Positions 50,570 through 60,007 of a DNA stretch of 64,000 nucleotides are shown one piece after another. The position numbers and the translations under genes were made by a program. This stretch comes from Brachycybe producta. Taxonomy: Eukaryota > Arthropoda > Diplopoda > Playtdesmida > Andrognathidae. The DNA is taken from positions 2,506,027-2,570,026 of the forward strand of contig JAUPFP010000021.1 of the NCBI GenBank assembly GCA_036925085.1. The letters are read 5' to 3'. How positions within the stretch are numbered: the first letter of the stretch is position 1; the number at the start of each line of letters is the position of its first letter. Under the pieces are notes generated by a model, which was given only the letters and a program-made list of their open reading frames with translations, did not search any database and was not told the origin of the DNA.

Positions 50570-50685
50570 CTCTCTGTCTATCAGTCTCTCTCTCTCTCTC
50601 TCTTTCTCTCTCCCTTTCTCTCTCCCTCTCTTTCTTTCAGTCTCAGGCTCTCTCTCTCTTTCAGTCAGTCTCTCTTTCAGTCTCT
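50539..50685. repeat. (CT)n microsatellite
   Basis: CT-rich with CAGT interruptions. Confidence 0.93.
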
Positions 50686-51269
50686 GATACACTAAAAGTG
50701 AGAGACATAACAATATAAGCTCTATACAAGTATAGGTGAGGAGGAAGGAGGGGGCTTGATAGAGAGAAAAAAACCTATAAGAAGATAAAAAGAAATTTAA
50801 AGTGCTCAAAAAATAAGAAGAAGATGAAAAAAAAAAAAGAGAAAAACTCGTTGGCGTTCAATTACACAACTTGCAGGCTTATAATATTGTGAAATACAAC
50901 AATAAAAGAAAATACAAGAAAAAAAAGAAACCCAAGAAGAAGAAAAAAACATATCTTATTAAAGACTCAATAAGATATTGAAGTAAGAGTAATGCCATCA
51001 TATACTACATAAATATTATTTATAAAAAAAAAAATGACAGAAAAACCTGTTTTAGTAAAAAGACAAGAAAAAAAAATGTCTTTTCAAAAGAAAAGAAAAA
51101 TACGCGATTTTACAATAAACTTTTGTTGTTGTTGTATTCATTGAGCTAATAGGTGTACCTTCTTCCCCCCCCCCCCCTTATCTGTTTTTATGTCGTCCAT
51201 TAATGCTCTTCCCTCCTAATACCTCCAATATATACAATAAATAATCCCCATTTTTTTGTAGCCATTGCA

Positions 51270-51895
51270 ATACAGGTAGGAACGGGTAGAACCACCGAAC
51301 CATTTATACTCGGTTCGAAACACAGACAATTAGAAATCGGGACATACAGAAGTTGGCTCCGCCCTTTTTGATGACCGGCAACTTCTAATTGGTTTGTTGC
51401 ATAGTTCGACGTTGAAAAGGGCGGAACATGTGACGTCGGACTACATAACCAACCAATTAGAAGTTGCCAGTCGTCATAAAAAGGGCGGAGCCAACTTCTG
51501 TATGTCCCGATTTCTAATTGCCTGTTTCGAAACTGGTTTAATCTTTTCGAGGTTCGCGATTTTTTTTTTGGGGGGGGAACCACTTCTGATCAGATCGGAT
51601 CCGGTTCAAAATATGTAATAGCAGATTTGCGCAGATGTGCAAATCTGCTAATGCGTTTGAACCGGTTCGTCAAGATCGACAAACTGATCAGAACCTATTC
51701 GAACCAGTTCTAAGTATGCATTAGCAGATTTGAGCAGCACATTAGTTAGAAAGAGGTGTCAAAGTTTAGAACGGAACCCGCTTCTATTCGGAACCAATTT
51801 TTATCAGTTCGACCTATACAAGCGAACCGGTTCTATCAGTTCCACTAATTGACGAACCGGTTCTACCGGTTCCGAACCGTTGACATCTCTAAGCC
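51270..51895. repeat. GGTTCGAA-rich repeat
   Basis: Multiple variants of GAACCGGTTC and GGTTCGAA, with two similar blocks containing ATTAGCAGATTTG (near 51613 and 51722). It ends GGTTCCGAACCGTTGACATC. Family B copy 7 is inserted in it. It probably represents an element with sub-terminal repeats. Confidence 0.55.
51322..51525. mobile_element. Family B MITE, copy 7, nested in a GGTTCGAA-rich element
   Basis: A perfect 8-bp duplication TTCGAAAC lies on both sides. It interrupts the GGTTCGAA-rich repeat that runs from about 51270 to 51895. The octamer is changed to TGACGTCG. Confidence 0.9.
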
Positions 51896-52051
51896 TTTTT
51901 TTGCTCGCTAGTGCTAGTGTCCCGGGCCGTTCTTTTTCTCTCTCCCAGTCCGCCTCTGGGCATTCATTGGTTTCCAAAATGTCTGTGCCATTAGTTTTGC
52001 TATATTTGCCACACAATTTTGGCTGTTATATTCAATCTGTAACAGTTGTTT

Positions 52052-52665
52052 TAGGCCACGATGAACACATGCGTTTTTTGGACGTGTGGCGCCGCAATTA
52101 CGGTCTGAGATACTAGAAGTTATAGGAGGCAATGCACATGAACTTCCGTGTATGCAACGGCGTCGCGCGTCTAATTTGCGTGCATTTTGTACCGCAGTTC
52201 CTCACAGCATCGCCGCGCACGCAACTCCGGTCTCGTAGTATACACAGTTGTGTATTGATCAATACACGCATGCGTTTATTTGGCGCCCCAAAAAAAAACG
52301 GCGGAATCAAAGTCTGAACAGTTGGCACTAGAACATACGGTTGGTTAACCTGCGTGCACGGAGGTATGTGTGCATTACCCCCATATAACGTCTAGTAACT
52401 CAGACCGTAATTGCGGCGCCTAGGCTTGCCACCTTTCCTTCTTTGTGGAGGACAGTACTCCATTCGGAAGAAATGTTCTCCGGAAAGGACCGTCCTCCAC
52501 AAACGTATTTAAGTTTATTGTGTGGAGGACATGTTTGCTTTCGTGGACGACGGTCCTGGCCAGAGGACATTTCTTTCAAATGGAGGACTGTCCTCCACAA
52601 ACAAGGAAAGGTGGTAAGCCTAGAGGCGCCGCACGTCCAAAAAACGCATGTGTGCATCGGGCCTT
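52052..52665. mobile_element. Outer inverted-repeat element, arm interrupted
   Basis: The left arm GGCCACGATGAACACATGCG continues through TTGGACGTGTGGCGCCGC and ATTACGGTCTGAG. The right arm matches it but is split by 52421-52622. A TGTATTGATCAATACA palindrome lies in the middle. Confidence 0.75.
52421..52622. mobile_element. Nested inverted-repeat element
   Basis: Ends TAGGCTTGCCACCTTTCCTT and AAGGAAAGGTGGTAAGCCTA; inner TGGAGGACAGTACTCC and complement. GGCGCC is present on both sides. Confidence 0.78.
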
Positions 52666-52830
52666 AAAATGCAAACCGGCACCTCTCAAACTCTTTGATT
52701 ATTCTGTCTTTCAGAAGTGCAAAATGAAGAGAAACTTTAATGTGTTTTAGAAACTAGAAGGGTTTATATAGCTCAATCACATTAAAAGTATTTTCATGTT
52801 TGATATCTTTAAAAAAAATCTAATCTTATG
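52665..52830. mobile_element. Family A left half
   Basis: AACTCTTTGATTATTCTGTC, AGAAACTAGAAGGG and GATATCTTTAAA in order; the right half is absent. Confidence 0.65.
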
Positions 52831-53774
52831 AAGTGTAAGGTTGAGTTTTTGAGTTTTTTTTTAATAAAAAGAAGAGCACAAATTACAATTACGATTACAT
52901 TCGAAAACTGGTCGTTTTTTGATAAATGTTAATCTAAACGTATTTTATATGTGAAGTTGTGAACTAGACTATAAAAACTAAATTTAAAGCCTCCTTTTTC
53001 TTGTTCCGGAGAATCTCTTTAGTTTTAATAGTTACTCTCAAACCTATTGGTGTCCTTTTTTCTTTCTAGTAAAAAAAAGAAAACATAATCTCAAAATGGT
53101 TTTACCATGGTGATTCAATTAAATTCTCATGAGAAACTCATAAAAAAAAGGAACAATTGTTACAATTAAACCTCCTAACCATTATATGACATAGACACAC
53201 ACAAAAAAGTGTGTTAAAAGAGCACAGAATGAGAGAGAAAAATCATTTTGACGAAGTTAATCTGCGTTTTGTTGTTCTCAGTTTCAAACTTAACTGACAA
53301 TGGACCAAAATGAAGAAACCAAAAAATGTGCGTCTAGCCCTCATATCATTGGGGGAGGGGGAGGGGGCAACGTACATGTATACTGAATGTACTGTATGTG
53401 TATGCATTTAACAAGCAAAAACACAAATATATATATATAAAAAACATACTCAAAGAAACCATAGTAACAGCACGTAACTTCAACTCTTCATCTCAGTTTC
53501 TTAAGTTACATTTTATGACTGCGTCAACTACTACTCCGCAATGAAAACTGTATTCAGAATGTTAATAATTTAATATCAACCATGCAATGGGGTTAAGAAA
53601 ACTTTGCAATCTTCATCTATACTTATTTGTCAACTCAAGATTGCATTATTTAAATGAGTTTTTCTTTTCTACTTCTGATTGGTCATTGGAGGGCGTTGAT
53701 GCTTGATTGGCAGAAATACTGTAATATAGGATTGAAGGCCCACCCGACATAAGGCTTTAGGCCAGTTCCACCTA
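52831..53774. other. No gene recognised
   Basis: AT-rich unique-looking DNA with a GGGGAGGGGGAGGGGG run at 53351. Confidence 0.5.
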
Positions 53775-53819
53775 GCTTTTCTAATTTCAGGTGTGAACTT
53801 CACCTGAAATTAGAAAAGC
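53775..53819. other. Perfect 19-bp hairpin
   Basis: GCTTTTCTAATTTCAGGTG pairs exactly with its complement around the 7-nt loop TGAACTT. No transcript evidence; it may be the core of a tiny MITE. Confidence 0.8.
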
Positions 53820-53955
53820 GCGAAGAAAGCGCACAGCGGAAATACTAACAATCTAAAGGTGTAGTAGCCCTTTTGTGTAGCAACAAATATTGCAATGTGG
53901 TAAAAGGCACCGGCTGTGACACATCCTTTTGATGTCATTATTCTGTATTGCCGCA

Positions 53956-54604
53956 TTAGACCAGGCGCAAATTATGGAACCAAATGAGCCAGTAACCAAA
54001 TCATGATCACATTATAAAAGAAAGTGGATGCTGGCACACAATGGTTGCTTGTTCACTCTTTCTGCTCACCATACTGAGCAGAGGCAACATCCACTTACTA
54101 CTGTTGCCAACTTAGGCCGAGCGCAAATAAGGGAACCAAATGAGCGAGCAACCAGCAACCAAATCATGATCACGTGACAAGAAAAGAGGTTGCTGGCGCA
54201 CAAATGGGGTTGTTTGTTCTCTCTGTTCACCATACAGTGAGCATATTCAGCGTTCCTTTACTACTGTTGTCAACTACTATCTGGACACAACAAGCAATTA
54301 GAAATCGGGACATACAGAAGTTGGCTCCGCCCTTTTTATGACGACCAGCAACTTCTAATTGGTTGGTTATGTAGTCTGACGTCACATGCTCCGCCCTTTT
54401 CAACGTCGAACCACACAACAAACTAATTAGAAGTTCCCGGTCGTCATAAAAAGGGCGGGGTCAACTTCTGTATGTCCCGATTTCTAATTGCCTGTGCCTG
54501 GCACATTGCAGTTATGGTTCTAGGCTAGTATCATCAGCAATAGTTGCTGGAGACTGTTGCTGGTTGCATGCTTGCATTGTTGAGTAATATGCGCCTGGCC
54601 TTAG
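53956..54604. mobile_element. Inverted-repeat element with internal duplication
   Basis: The ends TTAGACCAGGCGCAAATTA and TAATATGCGCCTGGCCTTA pair. A unit of about 155 bp (GCGCAAAT, GGAACCAAATGAGC, AACCAAATCATGATCAC) is repeated at 53965 and 54119. Family B copy 8 is inserted. Confidence 0.65.
54290..54495. mobile_element. Family B MITE, copy 8
   Basis: The left end is ACAAGCAATTAG, the right end TAATTGCCTGT; flanks resemble TGGACACA and CTGGCACA. It is inserted inside the inverted-repeat element 53956-54604. TGACGTCA is intact. Confidence 0.82.
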
Positions 54605-55241
54605 TGGCATGAAGATAATGCCAACTTGACACTGAAATGGTGGGCTAACTGTGAAGGAATGAGAGCATAATTTTGTTTAAATTCAACAAATAAAAGTATA
54701 TTTTTCTCATAATTCTTGTTACATTATTGCCAGATATCGTATTGTTGTAAGCCCACTAGTGACTCTATTTCTTTAGAGGTCATTGTCATTCTAAAGAGAG
54801 ACAGAGAGAGAGAGAGAGAGTAAACCAAATAATCAACATTTTTATTTTACAAATTCCACATTTCAGTCAGTGCTATTATCAAGAGTGCAGGTTTTTTTAA
54901 GAAAAAAAAAACGTTCATTTTTTGTTTGGGCTCTATCAGAATTTATGTATAAAGTATAACAGCTGAAATTTAATCGAACTAGTATTACAGACTAGATTCT
55001 TTTTTTTTTTGCCCCCCCCCCCCCCCTTTCTGTTATATGAAGTCGATTAAAATGCCAAATAAAATTCGAATTGTATATTTTAAGAAGAAGCGAATTCTTG
55101 AGAAATTCCTTTCTTTTCGACTCTTCTTCTTCTATTGGATGATCTCAGGAACAAAACAACTTATCCTAAATTCGTTTTTAATCATAGCATCAATATTAAA
55201 TTACAAACAGATATTATATACATATATATATATATATATAT
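54605..55241. other. No gene recognised
   Basis: AT-rich, AG microsatellite, poly-C at 55012 and a (TA)n run at 55220-55240 where the retroelement region begins. Confidence 0.5.
54795..54820. repeat. (AG)n microsatellite
   Basis: Short AGAG run. Confidence 0.85.
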
Positions 55242-55929
55242 TGTGAGCTTTTGACATCAACCAATATTTTATTACCAACCTTTAGATGACATTTTCTACT
55301 TTTCGTTTCTTCTCTGAGCAGTATGACACCTGCACAGAGAAGATCCGAGCTGTAGAGAGAGCTGGATGGAGATAGATTGAAGTCACTCTTCTGCATGGGG
55401 GTGAAATCAATGCAGGAGAGTGGCGGCCATCTCTCTCTCTTCCGGTTGATGCTGATATACATCTTCTCCATCGGTATTCCGACTAGAGAAGATGTTGTAG
55501 CTGCTGAGAATCGTATAGCTCCTGCCCTATGAAACCTCCGGCCTCTGAAGAGAAGTTATTAGCATAAAGACATAGAGACAACGCTACTTCTTATTACAAC
55601 ACTTTTATTCATTCCTTGTAAGAAGTACAGATACAAGGGTGAATAGTAAAATACTAACTGGAAATCCTCAGGCCCATGATTTGGAATGTATCGCAAAAAC
55701 AGGCAAAGGAAAGAACTGAGGAACAAAGAGGAACATGGTCCTTTTATACCTTGGACCTGTGTACACCTGCGAGGTGTAACCAGGTCCAAGTGACCATGGT
55801 CCTTTATGTATCAATCCGCCACTTGGGCATGAGTCAGAAAGGTGAGTCAGAGAGGAGGGAGGGACGGTTGAGAGTTGTTTACCCCCCAGGCTATGGTTTT
55901 GGCGGGATCACGATTTACAGGGTGTTACA
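55242..55929 (-). repeat. LTR-like 3' end of the retroelement
   Basis: It begins TGTAACACCC (minus strand), a typical Ty3/Gypsy LTR start, directly after the purine-rich GGAGGGTA. A TATA-like GGTATAAAAGG lies at 55750-55740 and an AATAAA at 55609-55604, about 140 nt downstream, so the order is promoter then polyadenylation signal. The lower boundary is uncertain; a CA at 55242 beside a (TA)n run is one candidate. No second copy in the window allows a direct LTR match. Confidence 0.5.
55750..55790. other. Hairpin in the LTR-like region
   Basis: CTTGGACCTG at 55750-55759 pairs perfectly with CAGGTCCAAG at 55781-55790, and TACACCT pairs with AGGTGTA inside it. On the minus strand it lies just upstream of the TATA-like box, within the presumed U3. 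Confidence 0.6.
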
Positions 55930-55947
55930 TACCCTCCAACTTTGCTT

Positions 55948-55967
55948 GGAGTACGTCCTCGTACTCC
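55948..55967. other. Hairpin beside the purine tract
   Basis: A perfect 8-bp stem (GGAGTACG / CGTACTCC) with a 4-nt loop, 19 bp from the LTR-like start. Confidence 0.6.
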
Positions 55968-56211
55968 AGCCAAGGGTGGAAGGTTTTCAAGTTACGCAGC
56001 GGGGAGACATGGGTGGCTGAGGACTTACCGTGTACAGAGGTGGTTATGGAAAGGCACTGGCACCGAAGTGTCAGCGCCCTTAAAAATTGGAAAAGGCTGA
56101 AAACATAAAACAAAGATAATTAATGCTCGCTGAGTGGCGAGCCGCTATTGAAATCTAAAAAGAAAAGAACAGTTGCAACGTATTTTATTTTTTTATAAAT
56201 TTTTCGATAAT

Positions 56212-56249
56212 GCCACCCGGATGGGTGGCAACCACATGAGTACATGTGG
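56212..56249. other. Two adjacent hairpins after the 725-aa ORF
   Basis: GCCACCC-ggat-GGGTGGC (56212-56229) is followed 2 bp later by CCACATG-agta-CATGTGG (56232-56249). Both have perfect 7-bp stems with 4-nt loops. They lie in the transcript-sense 3' region of the 725-aa ORF. Confidence 0.65.
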
Positions 56250-56332
56250 CGCGCAGCTATCCCTGCTGCGGAGGGTGGGGAGGATCCTGGGTCCATGAAC
56301 CGTACGGGGGGGTAATCCCGCCGGACCTGGCC

Positions 56333-58510
56333 TCATCGGTAGCTGGATGCGGCAGACAGCCATTGCCCCTGGTCGTCAGGTAGATCCCGGTGGAAGATAT
56401 TGAAGATGTCCCGGTCCCCGATAATCTTGCGGGAGGACCGCTTGTTGTACAAGGTAGCCCAAGCGGCGTCCCATAAGACGGCGATTCGGTAACGAGGATC
56501 CGGTTCCGGAATGTAGTGACGGCTGGTACGGAACGTCTGTCCAGCTGGCAGTCTAAAGACGGAGTTGACGAAAGCTCCCAAAAGGGCTTCCGTGGCTTCA
56601 TCGATGGCATCTCCGGCGAAACTGGTGGTTTCAACAATCCGTCTTCTTGGGAAGACGATGGTGATGAGGACACTTGTTAGGCGGGAGAGTCCCACGACAT
56701 ATCGCTCCCGGGGAGGGAGGTCCAGACGGGGAAACCCTTCCTCCAAAGAGAAGTGTCCTATGTAAAGGGTGTTGGCAGAGCGCACTTCGCGCTGCCAAGT
56801 GACCCACCGATTGTTGAGCAACCTCTCGCCGGAGGTGGCTGCACGGAACGGATGATCCAGCGGTAACCGCCCCAGAGTAGCCCCGGCATGGGGTACAGTG
56901 GGCGGTGCGGCTGGTCGGGCTGGTGTTGGAGCCGCAGGTTCCAAAGAAACTGATGCGCCCGTGATAGGCCTGGCATGGCGCAAGGCGGACCGGGCCATAT
57001 CGCGGGCCCGCTGACGTAGTCGCTTCGATGCCGACTTCCTGCTCAGCGCCTCCAGTGGCTTGGCACTTCCTGGTGCACGGCCCAGTGCTTCCATGGGGTC
57101 ACCTCCCTGTCGCATGACGTCTTGCAGAAGGTTTGTGATGGCCTTCTGTTTTTTCAAGAACGCGGCACGCTCTGCGGAAGGTGGCGGCATCAAAGGTGTA
57201 GGCGTAGGTTGTCCAGAAGGGCGGCCCGGAGGTGGCGGAGGAGGAGAGCGACGCGGGACCCAAGTAGGAGGGCCCCGAGTTTCATAGCGATGGTCGCGGT
57301 CCAGTTGGACTCGGTGATCCTGTAGGTCTTGCCTGACCCTTGGGTCGAAGTTATTACGCGGCGGAGGGCCGCGTCCAGAGGAACCACGTTGTTCCTGCTG
57401 ACTTCTTCCGTCGGGTCGGCGTCGGGGCGAAAGATGGGAACCACGTGGCGAAGAGCGACGTGGTTGTGGCCGTTGAAGAGAGTCTCGAGAAGAGTGGTGG
57501 CCCCTGTAGGACTGTTGAGGCTCCTTGGGGCGAGCCCCAGTGGGAACCTGAACACGAACAGGTTGGGGAACCACCACTATGGAAGGTAGCTTTGGAGTCG
57601 GAGTTGGTGTGGCGGCCTCGCTGCGTGGAGGCGTGGCACATCGGGAGGTTGGTGGTGACGATAATGGTGTATGAGGAGGAGGCGGCGGAGTGATTGACGG
57701 CACCGGTGAGCAGTGTTGGAAAGGCTCTGGTGGCGTTATGGGTGGAGAAGGAGATGTGGAGAGGCCAGTTGTCAGGGTTGCTGGCGAGTTTGAGGATGGA
57801 GGTGATGACGTGGCCGATGACGTAACTTGGGCGGCTTCTTGGAGTCGGGCCTCGATTTGCAGGAGCTCCTCCTTCGGGAGTTGCGCCGTACACGGTAAGC
57901 CCAGCTCGACAAGGCGGGCGCAAACCGCACGGAGGTACGCCAGATTGTCCTCCCCTTCCTTTTTATCTCTGGCTGCCTGGCGAAGGGCAGCCTCCCTCTG
58001 CATCTCCAAGTGGAGGTCTTCGAGGGGGGAGGGCACAGATCCACCTCCCCCACGCTTCCCTCTTGCTTCAGCTCCACCCGGAATGGGTTGACCAGGCGCG
58101 ATGCTATCGCGGAACGCCTGGTTAACCCCCCATGCCATTGTATTAATATCGATGCGGTCTTCCCGCTCCTCCCAGTAGTGTTTTGATGTCGTGACGTCGA
58201 AGGGGACGATGCTGCTTGGAGCAGCAGGCTTCCCTTCGCGCCCGACATTGGCAGGTCGCTTGAAGCTTGCTTTTAGGCGCTTCTCCCCACGCCGGTGAAA
58301 ATTCTCCGGTTCGGAGGAGGTGCGGCGCCTATCTATTATGTTTGGCGACTCTCTTCTTGTTACTGGCGCACTGGCGGCGCCCGCCCTTTGTAGCTGGCAG
58401 GTAGATTGAGAGAGGGGTTCAGCGGTCCCCGCCGTTCCACTCTCCGTCTCATCTTCACTAGAAGAGGCAGACATCATTCTGCCTCCTCTCCATGAGCCTC
58501 TACCTGGCAT
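56333..58510 (-). CDS. 725-aa ORF of unknown family in the retroelement
   Basis: An uninterrupted ORF from the ATG at 58510, 1.5 kb downstream of the Gag-protease ORF on the same strand and 400 bp before the LTR-like end. Residues 1-100 are Ser/Arg/Glu-rich. Residues about 155-230 are predicted helical (EMQREAALRQAARDKKEGED and a Leu/Glu-rich stretch). Residues 230-445 are a disordered Pro/Ser/Thr/Arg region with several proline runs. Residues 445-515 are a basic helical segment. Residues about 545-725 look like a folded domain with WVTWQREVR, TLYIGHFSLEEGFPRL, RERYVVGLSRLTSVLI, a helical stretch and an IIGDRDIFNIF end. I see no YxDD box, DDE, zinc knuckle or DTG motif, and no signal peptide or membrane helix that would suggest an envelope protein. 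The family is not recognised. Local GC is much higher than in the rest of the window. Confidence 0.75.
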   Translation of the reverse strand: MPGRGSWRGGRMMSASSSEDETESGTAGTAEPLSQSTCQLQRAGAASAPVTRRESPNIIDRRRTSSEPENFHRRGEKRLKASFKRPANVGREGKPAAPSSIVPFDVTTSKHYWEEREDRIDINTMAWGVNQAFRDSIAPGQPIPGGAEARGKRGGGGSVPSPLEDLHLEMQREAALRQAARDKKEGEDNLAYLRAVCARLVELGLPCTAQLPKEELLQIEARLQEAAQVTSSATSSPPSSNSPATLTTGLSTSPSPPITPPEPFQHCSPVPSITPPPPPHTPLSSPPTSRCATPPRSEAATPTPTPKLPSIVVVPQPVRVQVPTGARPKEPQQSYRGHHSSRDSLQRPQPRRSSPRGSHLSPRRRPDGRSQQEQRGSSGRGPPPRNNFDPRVRQDLQDHRVQLDRDHRYETRGPPTWVPRRSPPPPPPGRPSGQPTPTPLMPPPSAERAAFLKKQKAITNLLQDVMRQGGDPMEALGRAPGSAKPLEALSRKSASKRLRQRARDMARSALRHARPITGASVSLEPAAPTPARPAAPPTVPHAGATLGRLPLDHPFRAATSGERLLNNRWVTWQREVRSANTLYIGHFSLEEGFPRLDLPPRERYVVGLSRLTSVLITIVFPRRRIVETTSFAGDAIDEATEALLGAFVNSVFRLPAGQTFRTSRHYIPEPDPRYRIAVLWDAAWATLYNKRSSRKIIGDRDIFNIFHRDLPDDQGQWLSAASSYR

Positions 58511-60007
58511 ATTTTCTTAAGAGTTTAAAAGTTCTTACTTTTTCAAAAGTCCCGTTGCTGGTGGTTACTTCCAAATAATAACAGAAATCGGTCCCCGATC
58601 ACTCTGTTATTATTTCAAGAGGTCCAAAGAGTTCTGAAGGCCTGATGCACTGCACGTGAGTTCAAAGGCTTGAAGGTGGCACTCAAGCTTTTGATTAATA
58701 ACAAAAACTGATGAAGTCCGAAATTAGAGTTTGGAACTTGGCACAAAAAGGACTTGAAGATTTGAAGAATCGAAGGTGAATATAATTGAGATGACAGGAT
58801 GAATAAAACGAGTGCTTCTTTGAAGAGAGCAAATCAAGTGGTAATTGACCAAGTTTGGTCACTTTTCTTATTTAATTTTAAAAGTTAGAAGGGCCGGCCC
58901 CTTTTAGAATAAGACACCTTACTCTAATTGGTTTCTTCACGACTTTATTTATTGGGGGTGGGGGTTGTCCCACCGACATTAGATGTGAGAGGTGTTGATC
59001 TAATTCTTATCAGAGTCGGTCCTGTTTATTATTTTTAGATAAACAAAAGGACTAAGGAATCTCGAGGGAGAAGGGCCGTTATTTTATTTCACACCGAGGT
59101 GTGAAGTTGCCCATTAACTTTCTCCCCTTCTTTTCCTTAATGCCTTTTTTGGAAAGAATAGGTCAGCAAGGTTACTAATGTACCTTGCTGTTTGTTATTA
59201 TTTTTAGGGGGGAGTGGGGCAGGAGTTGGTGTCCCACAATTCGATCTTAATTGAGAGGGTGACAGGTTCTTCAATTTTATTTTTTAATTGAAGGTGTCCG
59301 CTCTCACAAAATCCTCAAAACTGATTTTCTTCCTTTTTTATTTGTTTATGGCCAGCAGTTTTTGTTGTTTGTTTTTTTTCTTTGAAGTCCCAGTACATTG
59401 GTCTGGCCCCCAGAGCAATTGTCTCTTTGAAGTTTCTATCCTTCTACTGTCAACAGCATGGTCAATGACGTTCGTCCATAATAAAGGGGAGCACGGTGTT
59501 TTTCTTTTGCTGACCCTTTTATGGCTCTTGATTTTTCTTCTGAACGTCCTTGACTAGCCTTCGGCGTTTTTCCCAGGTGTACCACGTGGTTGACAGTTGT
59601 TTGTGAAGGCCACGTGGTTCCGGTGTAGTTTATTGCATGTTTGAAATGGTTGCCAATATGTAAATATTGGCGGCCATGTTGAAAAGTTTAGAAGTGTTTC
59701 AAAAATTAAAGTTGTGTGAATTTTGTAGAGTTTTGGGAGTTATTTGAGAGTGTTTAGAGGGGTTGTTGATGCTGTGGGGTTGTTTATTCGTTGGGGGGTT
59801 CCTTTTATCCCCTCCCCCACCTCTTGACAACTGTCCTCAGTTGTTTCTTAACACAACACTTCTCAAATTCCTCCCGCTCTTCTATTGTTGATATTTGATG
59901 GTTGCTGGTGTTTATTTCCATAGTCATGAAATAAACACTGGTGAATTATTGTTTTATTTTCGTCGCGTTTGGTTTCTTGACAGCGTGGGTGGCCGTTGCT
60001 TTCGTCG
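58511..60007 (-). other. Non-coding spacer between gag-pro and the 725-aa ORF
   Basis: About 1.5 kb with no long ORF on the minus strand and AT-richer than the flanking ORFs. It contains a strong two-part hairpin at 58574-58616 just upstream of the 725-aa ORF, a 9-bp hairpin at 59164-59190 (CAGCAAGGT / ACCTTGCTG), and, near 59858, a purine tract followed by TGTTGTG and the TATA-like GGATAAAAGG (59810-59801). The last could be a second LTR start or an internal promoter for the downstream ORF. I saw no remnants of pol. Confidence 0.55.
58574..58616. other. Two-tier hairpin upstream of the 725-aa ORF
   Basis: A perfect 13-bp outer stem (AAATAATAACAGA at 58574-58586 with its complement at 58604-58616) encloses an inner 5-bp stem (ATCGG / CCGAT) with a 3-nt loop. 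It lies 64 nt upstream of the ORF start in the sense of transcription. Confidence 0.65.

Noticed and set aside
51200-51583. 127-codon ORF, and similar ORFs with a QLEVAGRHKKG-like phrase elsewhere
   Set aside because: The phrase is family B MITE sequence read in one frame and recurs at every copy.
51590-51880. tRNA-like B-box text (GGTTCGAA)
   Set aside because: Many copies in a repeat, no A-box or cloverleaf.
57354-58248. Overlapping ORFs of 158 and 189 codons inside the 725-aa ORF
   Set aside because: Shadows caused by high GC; the 725-aa frame is longer and has domain-like order.
59288-59557. 89-codon hydrophobic ORF on the plus strand
   Set aside because: Antisense to the retroelement spacer, no family resemblance; T-rich DNA gives hydrophobic codons by chance.
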